DNA of 64,000 nucleotides from Cuscuta epithymum (GCA_945859915.1 CAMAPF010000123.1:868001-932000); one strand, 5' to 3'. Positions 22,101 through 33,094 are shown, numbered from the stretch's first letter. The notes: generated by a model from the sequence alone, not told the origin. Numbers and translations: made by a program.

Positions 22101-25100
22101 AATCAGTGTCCATGTAGTAGTTAACTCACTGTCTCACAGGGAATCGGTATCATAGATATTAGAGAACAATTAGCAACAAAAAATAGTCCGGGGAAATGAT
22201 CTGGTTCAACTTTTCACTTCCCCAGTCTGTGCGGCTAAAAATCTCTTCACCAGAATGTGAGTATTGATTACTAAGGTACTGCCAACAGCATGAAGGTTTT
22301 ACCTGGTTTACATTCTGTGTGACATGTGGATGTGGTTGATCATCAAGTGCAACTGGATCACTAGAGCTTCTTCCTGTACAACTCCTACCAGCTTGCCCAG
22401 GGCCAGGGATGAATTGATGACTATGCTTAGTTGGACCCTTCAACTCCACTTCCTTCTTATAACAGCAAAAGTACAAACACAGATTTTAGGGTCTAAGACA
22501 TAGACTGATAAATCAAATCATGAAACATAAAAAATCACATTGGTTAACATATAGTATAAAACAAAGTTATTGCAATTTTAACATTGATACTTAGACATGA
22601 GCTTTAATTCTTTAAAACAGTACTGTTAATGGGAAGTGGCAGTGCCCTTATAGGTTTAAGATCTGATCATTGATATACCGATTAAAAACATAACTGCCAA
22701 TCAGAAATTGCGGTCCATTTAAAGGTCTAAATTCTATACAGAAGGGTTAGAAGACGTATTGGCACAGCATAAAAAATTGGATGACATGGAAAGGGGAAGC
22801 AGAAATCCTTCATGACCAGGGGGGAACCTGTGACTGGAAAACAGCCACAAGCTAGATTAAGAAACATGAGAGTAGAGAACCTGTTGTAAACCCTCATTCA
22901 ATCACTCTTTAGAAAATTGACAGGAGACAGAACACAAGATTTATTTAAAAAATGATATCAAATAACTATTTCCCTTTTTACGTTTGCTTTCAAGTGAAGC
23001 GTTGTGTACTTCAACAATTCTAGATCCCTCCATTACGTGAAAAATGGTGTTACACAATCCAATGACCCAGACATATTCGAGCAACTTCTTTGATCAACAC
23101 AGATAAATAAACACACACATAAAGTAATGATGTTCTCCTCTCAAGGGATTATAAGCACTCTAGTAATTTAGGCAGCACCATAAGGGCCAAATCCAAACTA
23201 GAGCATAGCAATTCGAAAATAAACATTCCTGTTTACAAAATAATACCCCCTCAGTCACTTGTAACTTTGTCAAGATTGATTGGCACGGAGAATAATAAAG
23301 TAAAAACTGTGTGGTTGAGGGTTGTGCACAAGAGAAAGAAAATAATAGGAACCACAAATTAATTGATCAAAAGGGAAAGTGCAAAAGTTTTTTGGAACAA
23401 TAAAAAACGGAAAGATGGCAAAGTTGTAAGGGACGGGGGAGTAAGAATTAAAGCATCCCCTTCTTATTTTGTATTTCAAGTGAAGAATTAAGTTTGTCTA
23501 TGTCCCTCCATCAGATGAAAAAAGGTGTTACACTCCAATGACCTGAACATGCTCATACAACTTCTCCAATCAGCACAGAAAAAAAAAGAAACGCACATGA
23601 ACATTGTGACATTATCTTTTAAAGTATATTATAGGCATCCTTGTACACTGTATATGACCACAAAAGGCGACATCTAGACAGTAGAAGGTAGAGCAGTCGG
23701 TCATATGGATATCACCTGTCTTAAACTCATGATAACTGAATCAGGCACTGTAACACGTGATTAACTACGCGAGTGTTGTAGATGGTAGCATTGTCTGATA
23801 ACGAATTTCAATTCAATGCTAATTGTAAAAATGCATTTAAAACTATAAAGTACCCAAACAATTCTATGGACAAGTTTACACCTTCCAAATCCTCAAAAAG
23901 TGCCCCCTTGTAAGTGTAATCAAAGAGGCGCATGGATGTCTGTTGCCAAACATGACAGAACAATAACCATGAATATAATAACAAATGTATTTACATAATT
24001 ATTACAAATAAGATATCTTGGCAGCCTATAACATACTGAATCATGAGCAACTGCAGCTTGTGCTGATGTAATCATACAGTCCCTCATGTTTGTTTTCCGG
24101 CCACTTTGACTTGTCAATAAATCAGTACCTACACAAGAGCAACCACCTATCCTTTAGCGTCCGACTTTTTTATCAAAGGAAGTGCTCAACTCCTCAATAG
24201 TAAAATGATTACCTGCCTTCCTACCAGTAGCTAATTTTGTCAAATACATAGAACCCTGATTTTCATTCTCATGGTGTATAGCAAGGCCTGCATGAGGTCT
24301 TTCAAACATTTCACTATGACTGCTTTGACCACCAAGACCAGGTTGACCACAATTTTCTAACACAGATTTTTCTGATGATAATAGTGTATCTGTGACTTGA
24401 GAATTCCGAACCATCTGGCTTGAATGATTTTCATCAATCTTTTGGAGCTTTTTGGTAGGTTCTTTTGACTCGTGGGGCATGTTTTCTGCACCAGTGGATC
24501 CGGAGAAACCTCTCATGCTAATGCATGTACCCATAACACTGAGATCCTTACATTCAGTTGAACTGAAACTCTTCGCTTGCTGAGTACCCTTAAGCTTCAA
24601 TTCGTTCTCCCGAATAGCAATCAATTGGCGTAAATCTTGTAGTTTACTATTATTCAATGCGGTATTTGTTTTACGCAAAAGAGATGGACCATTTGTCTGT
24701 TTAAAATTGTTATTATTTCGGACGTTTAAAGTCAATCCACCCCTTCTAGCCATAGCAGTACTGTTTTTATGAGATGAAGACACAAACTGGTGAGTAAGGG
24801 GCAACTTTTTCATCACTCTAGCCTCATTTTTAATTACTTTTCCTAGTTTGAGTGGTCTACGTACAGCTGAATCTGCTTGTGGGAGTTTGCTACTTGTATT
24901 TACAGATAAGCACCTGTTTTCCCTTATCAATGTGTTTTTCTGTGCAGTGCCCTCTGGGTCACTGCCACTTTCATCATCTGAAAAACTTATCAGGAATGGC
25001 ACAAACGAGCCTCGATTCTTATCAGAACTTTTATGAATTTTTGACTCTTGAGATGCTTGTGAACTTAATTTCGCCAATGTGTTAGAAGACGCACACCTTC

Positions 25101-26064
25101 CTGCAGATAAGGATAGAAATATTAGAAAGCAAAGGATAAATCAATAAACCCATTCAAAGAAAGGTTTACAATAAATTTAAACAGGAATTCAAGACCATAC
25201 TTCAAAGGAAGTCAACTCCATTCAAGTTATTGATAGAACACAGTACAAGATCAGTACATGGACAATGGATTGATCACATCAAGTAAGATATAAAATGTAT
25301 ACATAATACAAATAAGAGAGCTTATATTGGTCACACGTAAGTATGGCAGCATGTACCAGCCTCAATATCATGTGCATCTTTAACCAATTCAACTTCCAAG
25401 GGCTTCAGTTCAGCTGCATTCACACCAGTGAATTGAGAAGTTGAGCAGTGAGGTTGGTTTTCCTGTGACAGGCAATTCCTTCAACTCTTGAGTACTTGGA
25501 ATGTGTAAATTAAAACAGGTTCAATGATTAGTTTCATATTTCTGGTTTCTTCTATCTCGCACCACTTCCCCCATTACATTACCACATTTGGTAAATTTTA
25601 AAGTCACAAGGGGCACAATCATAACAAACTGCAGACTAGTAAAAATTTCAGAAACTTATAAAACCAATACATTGTCTTTGTTGTGATCCATTAGCAAATT
25701 TCTTATTGAAATTATGAAGCGAATATAAACATATCCGAAACAGATAAGAGCAGAGGGGAAGTGATGCTATAAACAAAACAAAGAAGTTTACAACTTAAGC
25801 AGAACAGAAAACAAAATGACATTATAAATCTCGAAACCAAACCAGGTTCCGAAAGTGGAAGCAAAAACAGAAGCGGTGTTTAAGAGAGGAAAATACGTCG
25901 TCGTCGTCGGATGTGCTGAGCTCTCCTTCCTCCCTACTAGTCGAGGATATTTCGTTAGTAGGAAGAGCATGCCGTTCCTGCGCAGACTCAGAGTTATTAG
26001 GGTTTTCCATTGAATTTCCTTTGAAAGCTGCTTCTGATAGCACCAGGTGTTTCCCCTCCGGCAT
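13141..26064 (-). CDS. ZFC3H1-like zinc-finger / HAT-repeat protein, multi-exon
   Basis: Exons read on the minus strand with GT-AG borders and consistent phase: 25897-26064, 25357-25462, 24213-25100, 24037-24128, 23882-23939, (one small exon unresolved), 22303-22455, 21112-22075, 20235-20744, 19782-20086, 18608-18706, 18402-18527 and 13141-14838. Together they give about 1,720 residues. Exon 1 has an acidic SDDDD end; exon 3 has the FLISFSDDESGSD motif. A coiled region with IEERNALNSYRKAQ lies in exon 21112-22075. Exon 20235-20744 ends with the zinc finger CMYELRGKCNDIECTWQH (C-x7-C-x4-C-x3-H), typical of zf-C3H1. HAT-type helical repeats follow (ALEAYPTSAALWIVYLLIYY). Animal ZFC3H1 links RNA helicase to the exosome for nuclear polyadenylated RNA decay; a similar role in plants is inferred. 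I saw no frame break within the resolved exons. The phase jump between exons 23882 and 22455 is why one exon is presumed missing. Confidence 0.85.
15663..15876. mobile_element. Stowaway-like MITE
   Basis: The ends CTACCTCCGTCCCAAAAAAC and its complement at 15850-15876 are flanked by TA. The same element occurs in the opposite orientation at 55550-55766 with matching interior words (AACATTTTCATATAATTTTT). It is non-coding and lies in the host-gene intron. Confidence 0.75.
16947..16959 (+). other. Primer-binding site of the Ty3/gypsy remnant
   Basis: TGGTATCAGAACA closely matches the complement of the 3' end of plant initiator methionine tRNA (TGGTATCAGAGC). It follows TCTCTATCAT, consistent with the end of a 5' LTR. 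Confidence 0.6.
17647..17850 (+). pseudogene. Chromodomain, C-terminal end of a Ty3/gypsy polyprotein
   Basis: The 67-codon frame contains NAGTWELLVHWHGKFEEDES followed by WDTLKEFQHAYPTLELEDK. This is the aromatic/acidic signature of chromodomains at the end of plant chromovirus integrases (W-x-x-L...W...W/F-E). It is directly preceded by leader/gag-like sequence rather than by the integrase, so it is left over from a large internal deletion. It ends with a stop just before the downstream LTR-related copy. Confidence 0.75.
18990..19420. mobile_element. LTR-like remnant with TTTCCTATTTGGAGTTAATTAGGAT repeats
   Basis: Three to four tandem variants of CCTATTTGGAGTTAATTAGG lie at 19050-19160. 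They are followed by a TATA-like TATAAAATTGG, the palindromic GGGTATTTAAACCCC and a duplicated GGCAACGGTTT word. This layout (enhancer-like repeats, TATA, leader) suggests a solo or truncated LTR. It lies in the intron between exons 19782 and 18706 of the host gene. The family is not identified. Confidence 0.45.
23246..23441. mobile_element. Stowaway-like MITE in a host-gene intron
   Basis: The ends CCCCCTCAGTCACTTGTAAC and GTTGTAAGGGACGGGGGAG are inverted and flanked by TA. It lies between exons 23882 and 22455 of the ZFC3H1-like gene. Confidence 0.65.
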
Positions 26065-26280
26065 TTTGCTACGCCACGTTACTCATTTATTTACTCACCA
26101 TAGCTCTCTCTCTCCCGCCTCTCACTCCTTCAATGCGGTTCCAACGACGGACAGATGATAGAGAAAGTCGCCACTTTCGGAGAGAGAGGATTCGGTACAC
26201 GGAATCAAACCATGAGGTGACGGAAAGACGAAATACTCCGTCGTTTTGGCACAAAATATTAATGTCAAGAAGTTCGTTCT
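26065..26280 (-). promoter_or_regulatory. Remaining 5' flank of the ZFC3H1-like gene
   Basis: Only 216 bases separate the start codon (26064) from the left LTR of the copia element. The stretch contains a pyrimidine-rich CTCTCTCTC tract (26105-26113 on the plus strand, GAGA-like on the coding strand). I see no clear TATA box, as is common for housekeeping genes. Any upstream elements have been pushed 6.7 kb away by the insertion. Confidence 0.5.
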
Positions 26281-26578
26281 TGTTGAAATATTATTGAATT
26301 AGTCATCTTCCAACTATTCCTGATTAGGAATTATTATCACCATTATATAAATAATCAGGAAATCATAATTATGATTCTAGATGATAATTGTGTGGTTCAC
26401 AATTATCCTCTAATCCTATGAAGCTTAGTTTTTCTCCTATAAATAGGAGGCTTCTCCATTGTAATTAACACACCATGGTTACACCATTATCACACTCTCA
26501 ATAATATAATCTATCACTAAGTGTTCATACTATATTTCTCTCCCTGATCTTCTGCTTATTTCCTTCCATATTATAACA
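26281..26578 (+). repeat. 5' LTR of the copia element
   Basis: 298 bp, TG...CA bounded. It has a TATA-like CTATAAATAGG at about 26441-26451 and a leader-like region after it. It is immediately followed by CGTTATCAGCACGA, the presumed primer-binding region. An internal inverted word (CTGATTAGGAATTATTATC and AATAATCAGG) lies near the start. Confidence 0.95.
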
Positions 26579-27787
26579 CGTTATCAGCACGAATTTGCTC
26601 CACATCCCCGAAATCATCATCTTCCCAGCAGGTATATTTTTTCATGAATTTATCAACTTATCTGAAAAAGAAAAATCAGAGGTTGAGATCAGAAGTACAT
26701 AGCATAAACCTGTTTATATATATTAAAACTATAAGAAGTATGCTCTATGGTTGCCCAACCATTGGGATCCTCCATATCAGAAAATTATAGCTATGTTTTC
26801 TATAAAAGAAGTTGAAGAAGATAGACTAAATACAAATCTGGAATTCTTATAAATATTTTATTCACGAAGTAGCAATTATATTATTATTAGACATATGATT
26901 TTACTTTTATTCAAGCTTTAATACTACAGGAACATATATACATACCTTAAAATCAAAGTATTATCTCCACTTCATCCTCACAAGTACTTCAGTCATCTTC
27001 TAAAGAGGAGTATGTATACTGCTTATACTGCAGAGTGAAAGAAAATATATACGGAGTAAATAGTATCATAGTAGAGGAGATATACGGAGTATGATTTTAA
27101 ACCTAAAAACGAAAGAATTGATATATACCATATAAGTACTAGCCAGGCCATGACTTGCTTAAACTCAATATATATATATACGAAGTAAGATCGAAGATCA
27201 CGGGAATCAAATGAATATGGCCCTCTGTCACATGCAAGCCTGAAACATATCTGATAAGTTATCTCTACACATTTAATTCAAAATCATAAACAAACAAAAA
27301 AATAAATGTGTCTGATAATAAATGCATAAGTTTGTACGTAGCATTTACTCTTGGGAACATTGCATGTAGATAAAAAGACAAAATTCTGCCAAACTCACAT
27401 GGTTAACAAAATATAATTTATTAGTCATCAATATATACTCCGTAATACACATGAATCATTCATACATTCACATCATGTGTAACCAACCATTCTCCAGTAT
27501 TACATTTACTACATGGTGTCATTTGATTATTTGGTAAGTAATTCATAACAAATATGAATAATAATGAGTTTGATATTATCGATTCCTAATTTCCTAATTA
27601 TTTACGCATGTATCAAATAAAAAAAACATATGCTCTGTATAAGGTTAATTAAAAAAAAGTGCCAAGTTTATTTCCAAAACCAAATTGACGGACTAGAAGC
27701 AATTGATGATTTCTTTGATTATAATTATACGATAGTATATATTACCTTATATATTTTCCTGATTAAATCAATACTTTTTGTAGTATT

Positions 27788-28801
27788 ATGGCACATATGA
27801 GCAAAAGAGAGTTTGACGTCCTTGATTTATCTGGCCAAAAGTATTTGGAATGGAAAGTCGACTCTTTGGCACATTTGAAAGCAAATGCCCTTGAAAATAC
27901 AATTGCTGAAAATAATTCAGCCACTCCCCAAAATAAGGCAAAAGCCATCATCTTTCTTCGTCATCATCTTCATGAAAGTTTGAAATCTGAGTATTTATTG
28001 GGAGATGACCCTAAAGAATTATGGGATAATCTCCAAGAAAGGTATGGTCATCAACAAAAGGTCCTTTTACCAAAAGCTCAATATGACTGGATCAATTTAC
28101 GATTCCAGGATTACAAATCTGTAAGTGACTACAATTATGCTTTGTTCCAAATAACATCAAAACTAAAGTTATGCGGACAAAAAGTCACTGATGCTGAAAC
28201 GTTGGAGAAAACTTTGTCCACTATGCATGTTTCAAATGTGCTTTTACAAGAGCAATATAGACAAAAGCATTTTCAAAAGTATTCTGATTTGATATCAGTA
28301 TTACTATTTGCTGAGACGAATACCGACATTTTGATGAGAAACCACAATATGAGACCCACGGGTTGTAGCCCGGTTAGTTTTGGTCCACCAAATCATGGTT
28401 CAAAACATGAATCAAATGCAACCCATAGTGGTGCTCGTGGACATTTCAAACGTGGTCGTGGTATTGGTCGTTATAATGGACCTAGCCGGGGAAACAAACA
28501 GAGTAGTAGCTCATTTTACAAAGGCAAGGGTAAGCAAAACCGCCATCAAACAAAGAGCTCGACGAAATCTTCAGAAAAGGCCAAAGTCACTTGCTTTAAG
28601 TGTGGCACGTTGGGACATTGGGCAAATAAGTGTCGTACACCTAGACACTTGATTGATTTATATAAATCATCTCTAAAAGGAAAGAATGTGGAAACTAATT
28701 ACGTCAACGAAAATGATCCACCAATGCCCACATTTAATGTGTCTGATTTCTATATGGACGATAATGAGATGAACACCAACATCGTTATGGGTGAAAAATA
28801 A
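27788..28801 (+). CDS. Copia Gag (capsid) protein
   Basis: 337 codons. The N-terminal half matches the plant copia Gag family (KYLEWKVDSLAHLKANALEN near the start, DDPKELWDNLQERYG around residue 80). A glycine/arginine-rich stretch follows (HFKRGRGIGRYNGPSRGNK). A CCHC zinc knuckle CFKCGTLGHWANKC lies near residue 285. It forms the virus-like particle and binds RNA. The frame is uninterrupted and ends in TAA TAA. The next reading frame starts 192 bases downstream in the same phase; see the candidate intron at 28791-28991. Confidence 0.9.
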   Translation: MAHMSKREFDVLDLSGQKYLEWKVDSLAHLKANALENTIAENNSATPQNKAKAIIFLRHHLHESLKSEYLLGDDPKELWDNLQERYGHQQKVLLPKAQYDWINLRFQDYKSVSDYNYALFQITSKLKLCGQKVTDAETLEKTLSTMHVSNVLLQEQYRQKHFQKYSDLISVLLFAETNTDILMRNHNMRPTGCSPVSFGPPNHGSKHESNATHSGARGHFKRGRGIGRYNGPSRGNKQSSSSFYKGKGKQNRHQTKSSTKSSEKAKVTCFKCGTLGHWANKCRTPRHLIDLYKSSLKGKNVETNYVNENDPPMPTFNVSDFYMDDNEMNTNIVMGEK

Positions 28802-28991
28802 TAAATAAGTAAATAAAAGCAATTTGAAATTATTCTGTTATGTAATATATTCTACAATAAAAGTTTGTTGTATTGTAATTTTTATTTGGTGTGCTTATTT
28901 CGATTGTAAATGTTATGTGCATTTTAATGAATAAAGCCTTGTTTATATTACAGTATTGAACTAATATTTGTTCATTTTTATCTTTTCGAAG
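28791..28991 (+). other. Candidate 201-nt intron between Gag and Pol
   Basis: The donor-like GTGAAA at 28791 lies four codons before the Gag stop. The acceptor TTTTATCTTTTCGAAG ends at 28991, preceded by a pyrimidine-rich tract and a branch-like GAACTAAT. The interval is AT-rich and 67 x 3 nt long, and removing it leaves the Gag and Pol frames in phase. It also contains AATAAA-like words (AATGAATAAAGCC near 28930), so premature polyadenylation is another possible route to Gag-only RNA. This is inference from sequence only. Confidence 0.4.
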
Positions 28992-28993
28992 AT

Positions 28994-30499
28994 ATGGAGT
29001 TAACTAAAATTTCTCCAAGTGGCTCTGAACAATGTCTAATAGACAGTGCCACAACGCACACCATTTTGAGACATAGAGATTATTTTTCTCATATGACATT
29101 AGTTGATGCTAATGTCAATACAATCCCAGGTGTTGCTAAACTAATTGAAGGTTCTGGAATAGCCTGTGTGATTCTCCCAAAAGGGACAAAATTAATAATT
29201 AAAGACGCTTTATACTCCAGTAAATCACGGAGAAATCTTTTGAGCTTTAAAGATTTACGTCTAAATGGTTTTCATATTGAAACCATGTCTGAAAATCAGA
29301 AGGAATATTTATGTCTAACGATAAATAGATCTGGCAATAAATACATTTCTGAAAAAATGCCAGCATATTCCTCGGGACTGTATTATACATATATCAGTCC
29401 AATTGAGATAAATGTGGTATCTAAAATTTATGACCACAATTCCTTTATCTTGTGGCATGACCGTTTAGGTCATCTAGGTAGCACTATGATGCACAAAATT
29501 ATTGAAAATTCACGTGGACATTCATTAACTAATGTCAAGATTCCACAATCAAGTGATTTTCCGTGCACTGCCTGTTCTCTTGGCAAATTAATTATCAGGC
29601 CATCTTTATACAAAATTGGAGTTGAATCTCCTGCATTTTTAGAAAGAATTCAAGGAGATATTTGTGGGCCAATTACCCCTCCGTGTGGACCGTTTCGATA
29701 TTTTATGGTGCTCATTGATGCATCAACACGTTGGTCACATGTCAGTCTTTTATTGACTAGAAATTTTGCATTTGCAAATCTCCTTGCTCAAATTATTCGT
29801 TTGAGATCACAATTTCCGGATTATTCGATAAAGAAAATCCGACTTGATAATGCAGGAGAATTTACATCCCAATCTTTTAATGACTATTGCATGTCAATTG
29901 GGATTGATGTGGAACATCCAGTTCCACATGTACATACACAAAATGGTCTTGCCGAATCCTTAATTAAGCGATTACAATTAATTGCTAGACCATTATTGAT
30001 GAAATCCAGATTACCATCATCTGCATGGGGATATGCTATAATGCATGCTGCAAATTTAATTCGGCTTAGGCCAACGGCATATCATAAATTTTCCCCATTA
30101 CAATTAATATCTGGTAAAGAACCAAATATATCACACCTAAAAATATTTGGTTGTTCTGTGTATGTACCAATTGCTCCACCTTATCGTACTAAAATGGGTC
30201 CTCAAAGAAGGCTGGGAATTTATGTTGGTTTTAAATCACCCTCAATTATTAATTATCTAGAACCTATGACCGGTGACTTATTCACCACGCGGTTCGATGA
30301 CTGTCATTTTGATGAGACAGTATTCCCAGCCTTAGGGGGAGATATTAAAGAAATGGACCCACGTACGAAAGATATTACTTGGAATGCAACAAATTTATCT
30401 TTTCTTGATTCTCGCACAAATGCTTGTGAACAAGAAATTCAAAAGATTATTCATTTACAAAATGTTGCAAACCAATTGCCTGATGCTTTCACTGATTAA
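28994..30499 (+). CDS. Copia Pol part 1: protease and integrase
   Basis: 501 codons from ATG. The aspartic protease motif (CLIDSATTH) is at residues 14-22; plant copia proteases usually read D-S/T-G/A. The GAG-pre-integrase zinc region has HDRLGHLG with a later CTAC. The integrase core has its first acidic residue in GDICGPI, the second in RLDNAGEFTS and the third in NGLAES, giving the D-D-E triad, followed by the SWGYA-like and GCSVYVPI motifs. It ends at an in-frame TAA (30497-30499); the frame stays open on the far side, so this is a single nonsense change within one polyprotein. Confidence 0.9.
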   Translation: MELTKISPSGSEQCLIDSATTHTILRHRDYFSHMTLVDANVNTIPGVAKLIEGSGIACVILPKGTKLIIKDALYSSKSRRNLLSFKDLRLNGFHIETMSENQKEYLCLTINRSGNKYISEKMPAYSSGLYYTYISPIEINVVSKIYDHNSFILWHDRLGHLGSTMMHKIIENSRGHSLTNVKIPQSSDFPCTACSLGKLIIRPSLYKIGVESPAFLERIQGDICGPITPPCGPFRYFMVLIDASTRWSHVSLLLTRNFAFANLLAQIIRLRSQFPDYSIKKIRLDNAGEFTSQSFNDYCMSIGIDVEHPVPHVHTQNGLAESLIKRLQLIARPLLMKSRLPSSAWGYAIMHAANLIRLRPTAYHKFSPLQLISGKEPNISHLKIFGCSVYVPIAPPYRTKMGPQRRLGIYVGFKSPSIINYLEPMTGDLFTTRFDDCHFDETVFPALGGDIKEMDPRTKDITWNATNLSFLDSRTNACEQEIQKIIHLQNVANQLPDAFTD

Positions 30500-31375
30500 A
30501 AGAAAGTGACAAAGTCACATGTTCCAGCTATGAATGCTCCTTCTCGAATAGAAATTCCTGCGGAGATTAGCGAAAGAACACTTGCTAATGAATCTATGAT
30601 ACGTAAAAAACGTGGTAGACCACTTGGTTCAAGAGATTTGAAACCAAGAAAATTTAAACAGCAAGTTGTAGTTTGTGATGCCAAAGAAGTTCAACCTTCT
30701 CAAGAAGAAAATGAACATTTTGAAAATATCGACCTTGAAGATAACATCAATAATAATGATACCTCAAAAGAGGATCCAATCACCTTCGAAGAGGTAAATA
30801 TTCCAGATAAAGATAGAAACGTCGATAATTTTGAAATTTCAATTAATTACGTTTCTAGTGGAATACAATGGAATAGAAATGATATTGATGTTAATGATAT
30901 ATTTTCATATGCCATCGCCACAGATATAATGAATGAACACGATGACAATGAGCCTAAATCTATTGACGAATGTCGTCGTAGAAATGATTGGCTAAAATGG
31001 AATGAAGCAATTCAGGTAGAATTAAAATCGCTAGAAAAGCGTAATGTTTTTGGACCAATTGTCCATACGCCAAAAGGCGTAAAACCTGTCGGTTTTAAAT
31101 GGGTTTTTGTGCGTAAACGCAACGAGAAAAATGAAATCGTTAGATACAAAGCCCGACTTGTTGCCCAAGGTTTTTCTCAAATGCCAGGAATCGATTATGA
31201 TGAGACGTATTCTCCAGTAGTTGATGCTACAACTTTAAGATTTTTAATTGGCATGTCTGTTTTTGAAAGGCTGCAAATGCGCCTCATGGATGTGGTGACC
31301 GCATATTTATACGCTTCACTCGATACAGACATATATATGAGAATTCCTGGAGGCTTTAAAATACCTGATGCTTAA
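30500..31375 (+). pseudogene. Copia Pol part 2: linker and start of reverse transcriptase
   Basis: In the same frame as part 1 after the stop codon. A charged linker is followed by the reverse transcriptase N-terminus (GFKWVFVRKRNEKNEIVRYK, then KARLVAQGFSQ and the MDVVTAYLYASL motif holding the first catalytic aspartate). A TAA at 31373-31375 is caused by a one-base frame change; the protein continues in the next frame from the overlapping stretch at 31368. With the upstream stop this makes the copy unable to produce full Pol without recoding. Confidence 0.85.
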
Positions 31376-32558
31376 AATATCTCGAGATTTATTTTCCATA
31401 AAATTGCAAAAGTCATTATATGGATTAAAACAATCTGGACGCATGTGGTATAACCGTCTCAGTGAATATTTGATTAAAGAAGGGTATAAAAATGATCCTA
31501 TTAGTCCATGTGTTTTCATTCAACGATCCGAATCAGGATTCGCCATAATTGCAGTATATGTTGATGATTTGAATATAATCGGAACTCCTAATGAAATTGA
31601 AAATACTGCAAAATATCTCATGAAAGAATTTGAAATGAAAGACCTTGGGAGAACAAAATTTTGTCTCGGCATTCAAATTGAACATTTGAGAAATGGTATT
31701 TTCATCCACCAATCAAATTATACCGAGAAACTTTTGAAGCGATTTTACATGGATAAAGCACATCCGCTCAATTCTCCAATGGTGGTTCGATCTCTCAATG
31801 TGCATGATGATCCTTTCCGACCTTGTGAAGATGATGAAGAAATCCTTGGTCCCGAAATACCATATTTGAGTGCTATTGGAGCATTAATGTATTTGGCTAA
31901 TAATACTCGACCAGATATTGCTTTTTCTGTAAATTTATTAGCCAGGTACAGTTCTTCCCCAACAAGAAGGCATTGGAATGGTGTCAAACATATATTCCGA
32001 TATCTCAATGGTACAATCGATCTTGGATTGTATTTCAAGAATGGTGCAAATGCCACTTTAATTGGCTACGCGGATGCAGGATACTTGTCTGATCCACAAA
32101 AGGCAAAATCACAAACAGGATATTTATTCACCTATGGTGATACCGCTATATCATGGAGATCAATGAAGCAAACATTAACTGCAACATCATCAAATCATGC
32201 AGAATTAATTGCTCTTTATGAAGCAGGTCGTGAGTGTGTCTGGTTGAGATCAATGATCCAGCACATACAAAATGAATGCGGTATAAAATCTTTTACTTCT
32301 AATCCTACTGTGATTTATGAAGATAATACAGCATGTATAGCTCAGATCAAAGGAGGTTACATCAAAGGGGACAGAACAAAGCATATAGCACCAAAACTTT
32401 TCTCCACACATGATCTTGAGAATAACGGAACGGTTGATGTCAAACAAATCAAGTCATGCGACAACCCTGCTGATTTGTTCACAAAGTCATTGGCACCGAA
32501 GAAATTTGAAGAACTGGTCCATAAAATTGGAATGTATCGTCTTCGAGATATATGTTAA
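31368..32558 (+). pseudogene. Copia Pol part 3: reverse transcriptase palm and RNase H
   Basis: 396 codons. It shows the SLYGLKQSGRMWYNRL motif, the catalytic YVDDLNIIG box (residues near 62-70), FCLGIQIE, PYLSAIGALMYLANNTRPDI, and the RNase H active-site motifs (GYADAGYLSD, SSNHAELIAL, YEDNTACI). It ends with TKSLAPKKFEELVHKIGMYR and a TAA. It is shifted by one base relative to part 2. All catalytic residues of the palm and RNase H appear present. Confidence 0.85.
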
Positions 32559-32717
32559 ATTGAGGGGGAGTAATATAATGCACTGCACTCTTTTTCCCTT
32601 CGTCGGGTTTTTATCCCACTGGGTTTTTCTTGACAAAGGTTTTTAACGAGACAGTACATTATAATACTATGAAACTAATACCCCAGAATAATTAGAAGAT
32701 GACCATTCAAGGGGGAG
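32559..32717 (+). other. Copia 3' leader with two polypurine tracts
   Basis: Between the Pol stop and the 3' LTR are two purine runs, GAGGGGGAG near 32562 and AAGGGGGAG at 32709-32717. The second directly abuts the LTR start TGTTG and is the expected plus-strand primer. The first could be an accessory tract. Confidence 0.7.
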
Positions 32718-33015
32718 TGTTGAAATATTATTGAATTAGTCATCTTCCAACTATTCCTGATTAGGAATTATTATCACCATTATATAAATAATCAGGAAAT
32801 CATAATTATGATTCTAGATGATAATTGTGTGGTTCACAATTATCCTCTAATCCTATGAAGCTTAGTTTTTCTCCTATAAATAGGAGGCTTCTCCATTGTA
32901 ATTAACACACCATGGTTACACCATTATCACACTCTCAATAATATAATCTATCACTAAGTGTTCATACTATATTTCTCTCCCTGATCTTCTGCTTATTTCC
33001 TTCCATATTATAACA
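32718..33015 (+). repeat. 3' LTR of the copia element
   Basis: 298 bp, apparently base-for-base identical to the LTR at 26281-26578 on reading the two side by side. It is followed by the target duplication GTTCT. Confidence 0.95.
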
Positions 33016-33094
33016 GTTCTAATTTTAATTGAAATGCTTATTTACTTCTTTTATTTCTTATGAGTTACTCCGTATAACGGAGTATTAATATACT

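Larger units (their letters stand above)
26281..33015 (+). mobile_element. Full-length Ty1/copia retrotransposon with 5-bp target duplication
   Basis: The 6,735-bp element has two 298-bp LTRs starting TGTTGAAATA and ending TTATAACA, flanked by the direct repeat GTTCT (26276-26280, 33016-33020). The order is long leader (26579-27787), Gag with a zinc knuckle, protease, integrase, reverse transcriptase, RNase H and polypurine tract. Integrase before reverse transcriptase defines Ty1/copia. The LTRs look identical by eye, implying recent insertion. Despite this, the Pol region has one in-frame stop and one frameshift. Confidence 0.95.

Noticed and set aside
31316..32447. Antisense frames inside the copia Pol region
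   Set aside because: They are shadows of the Pol coding sequence.
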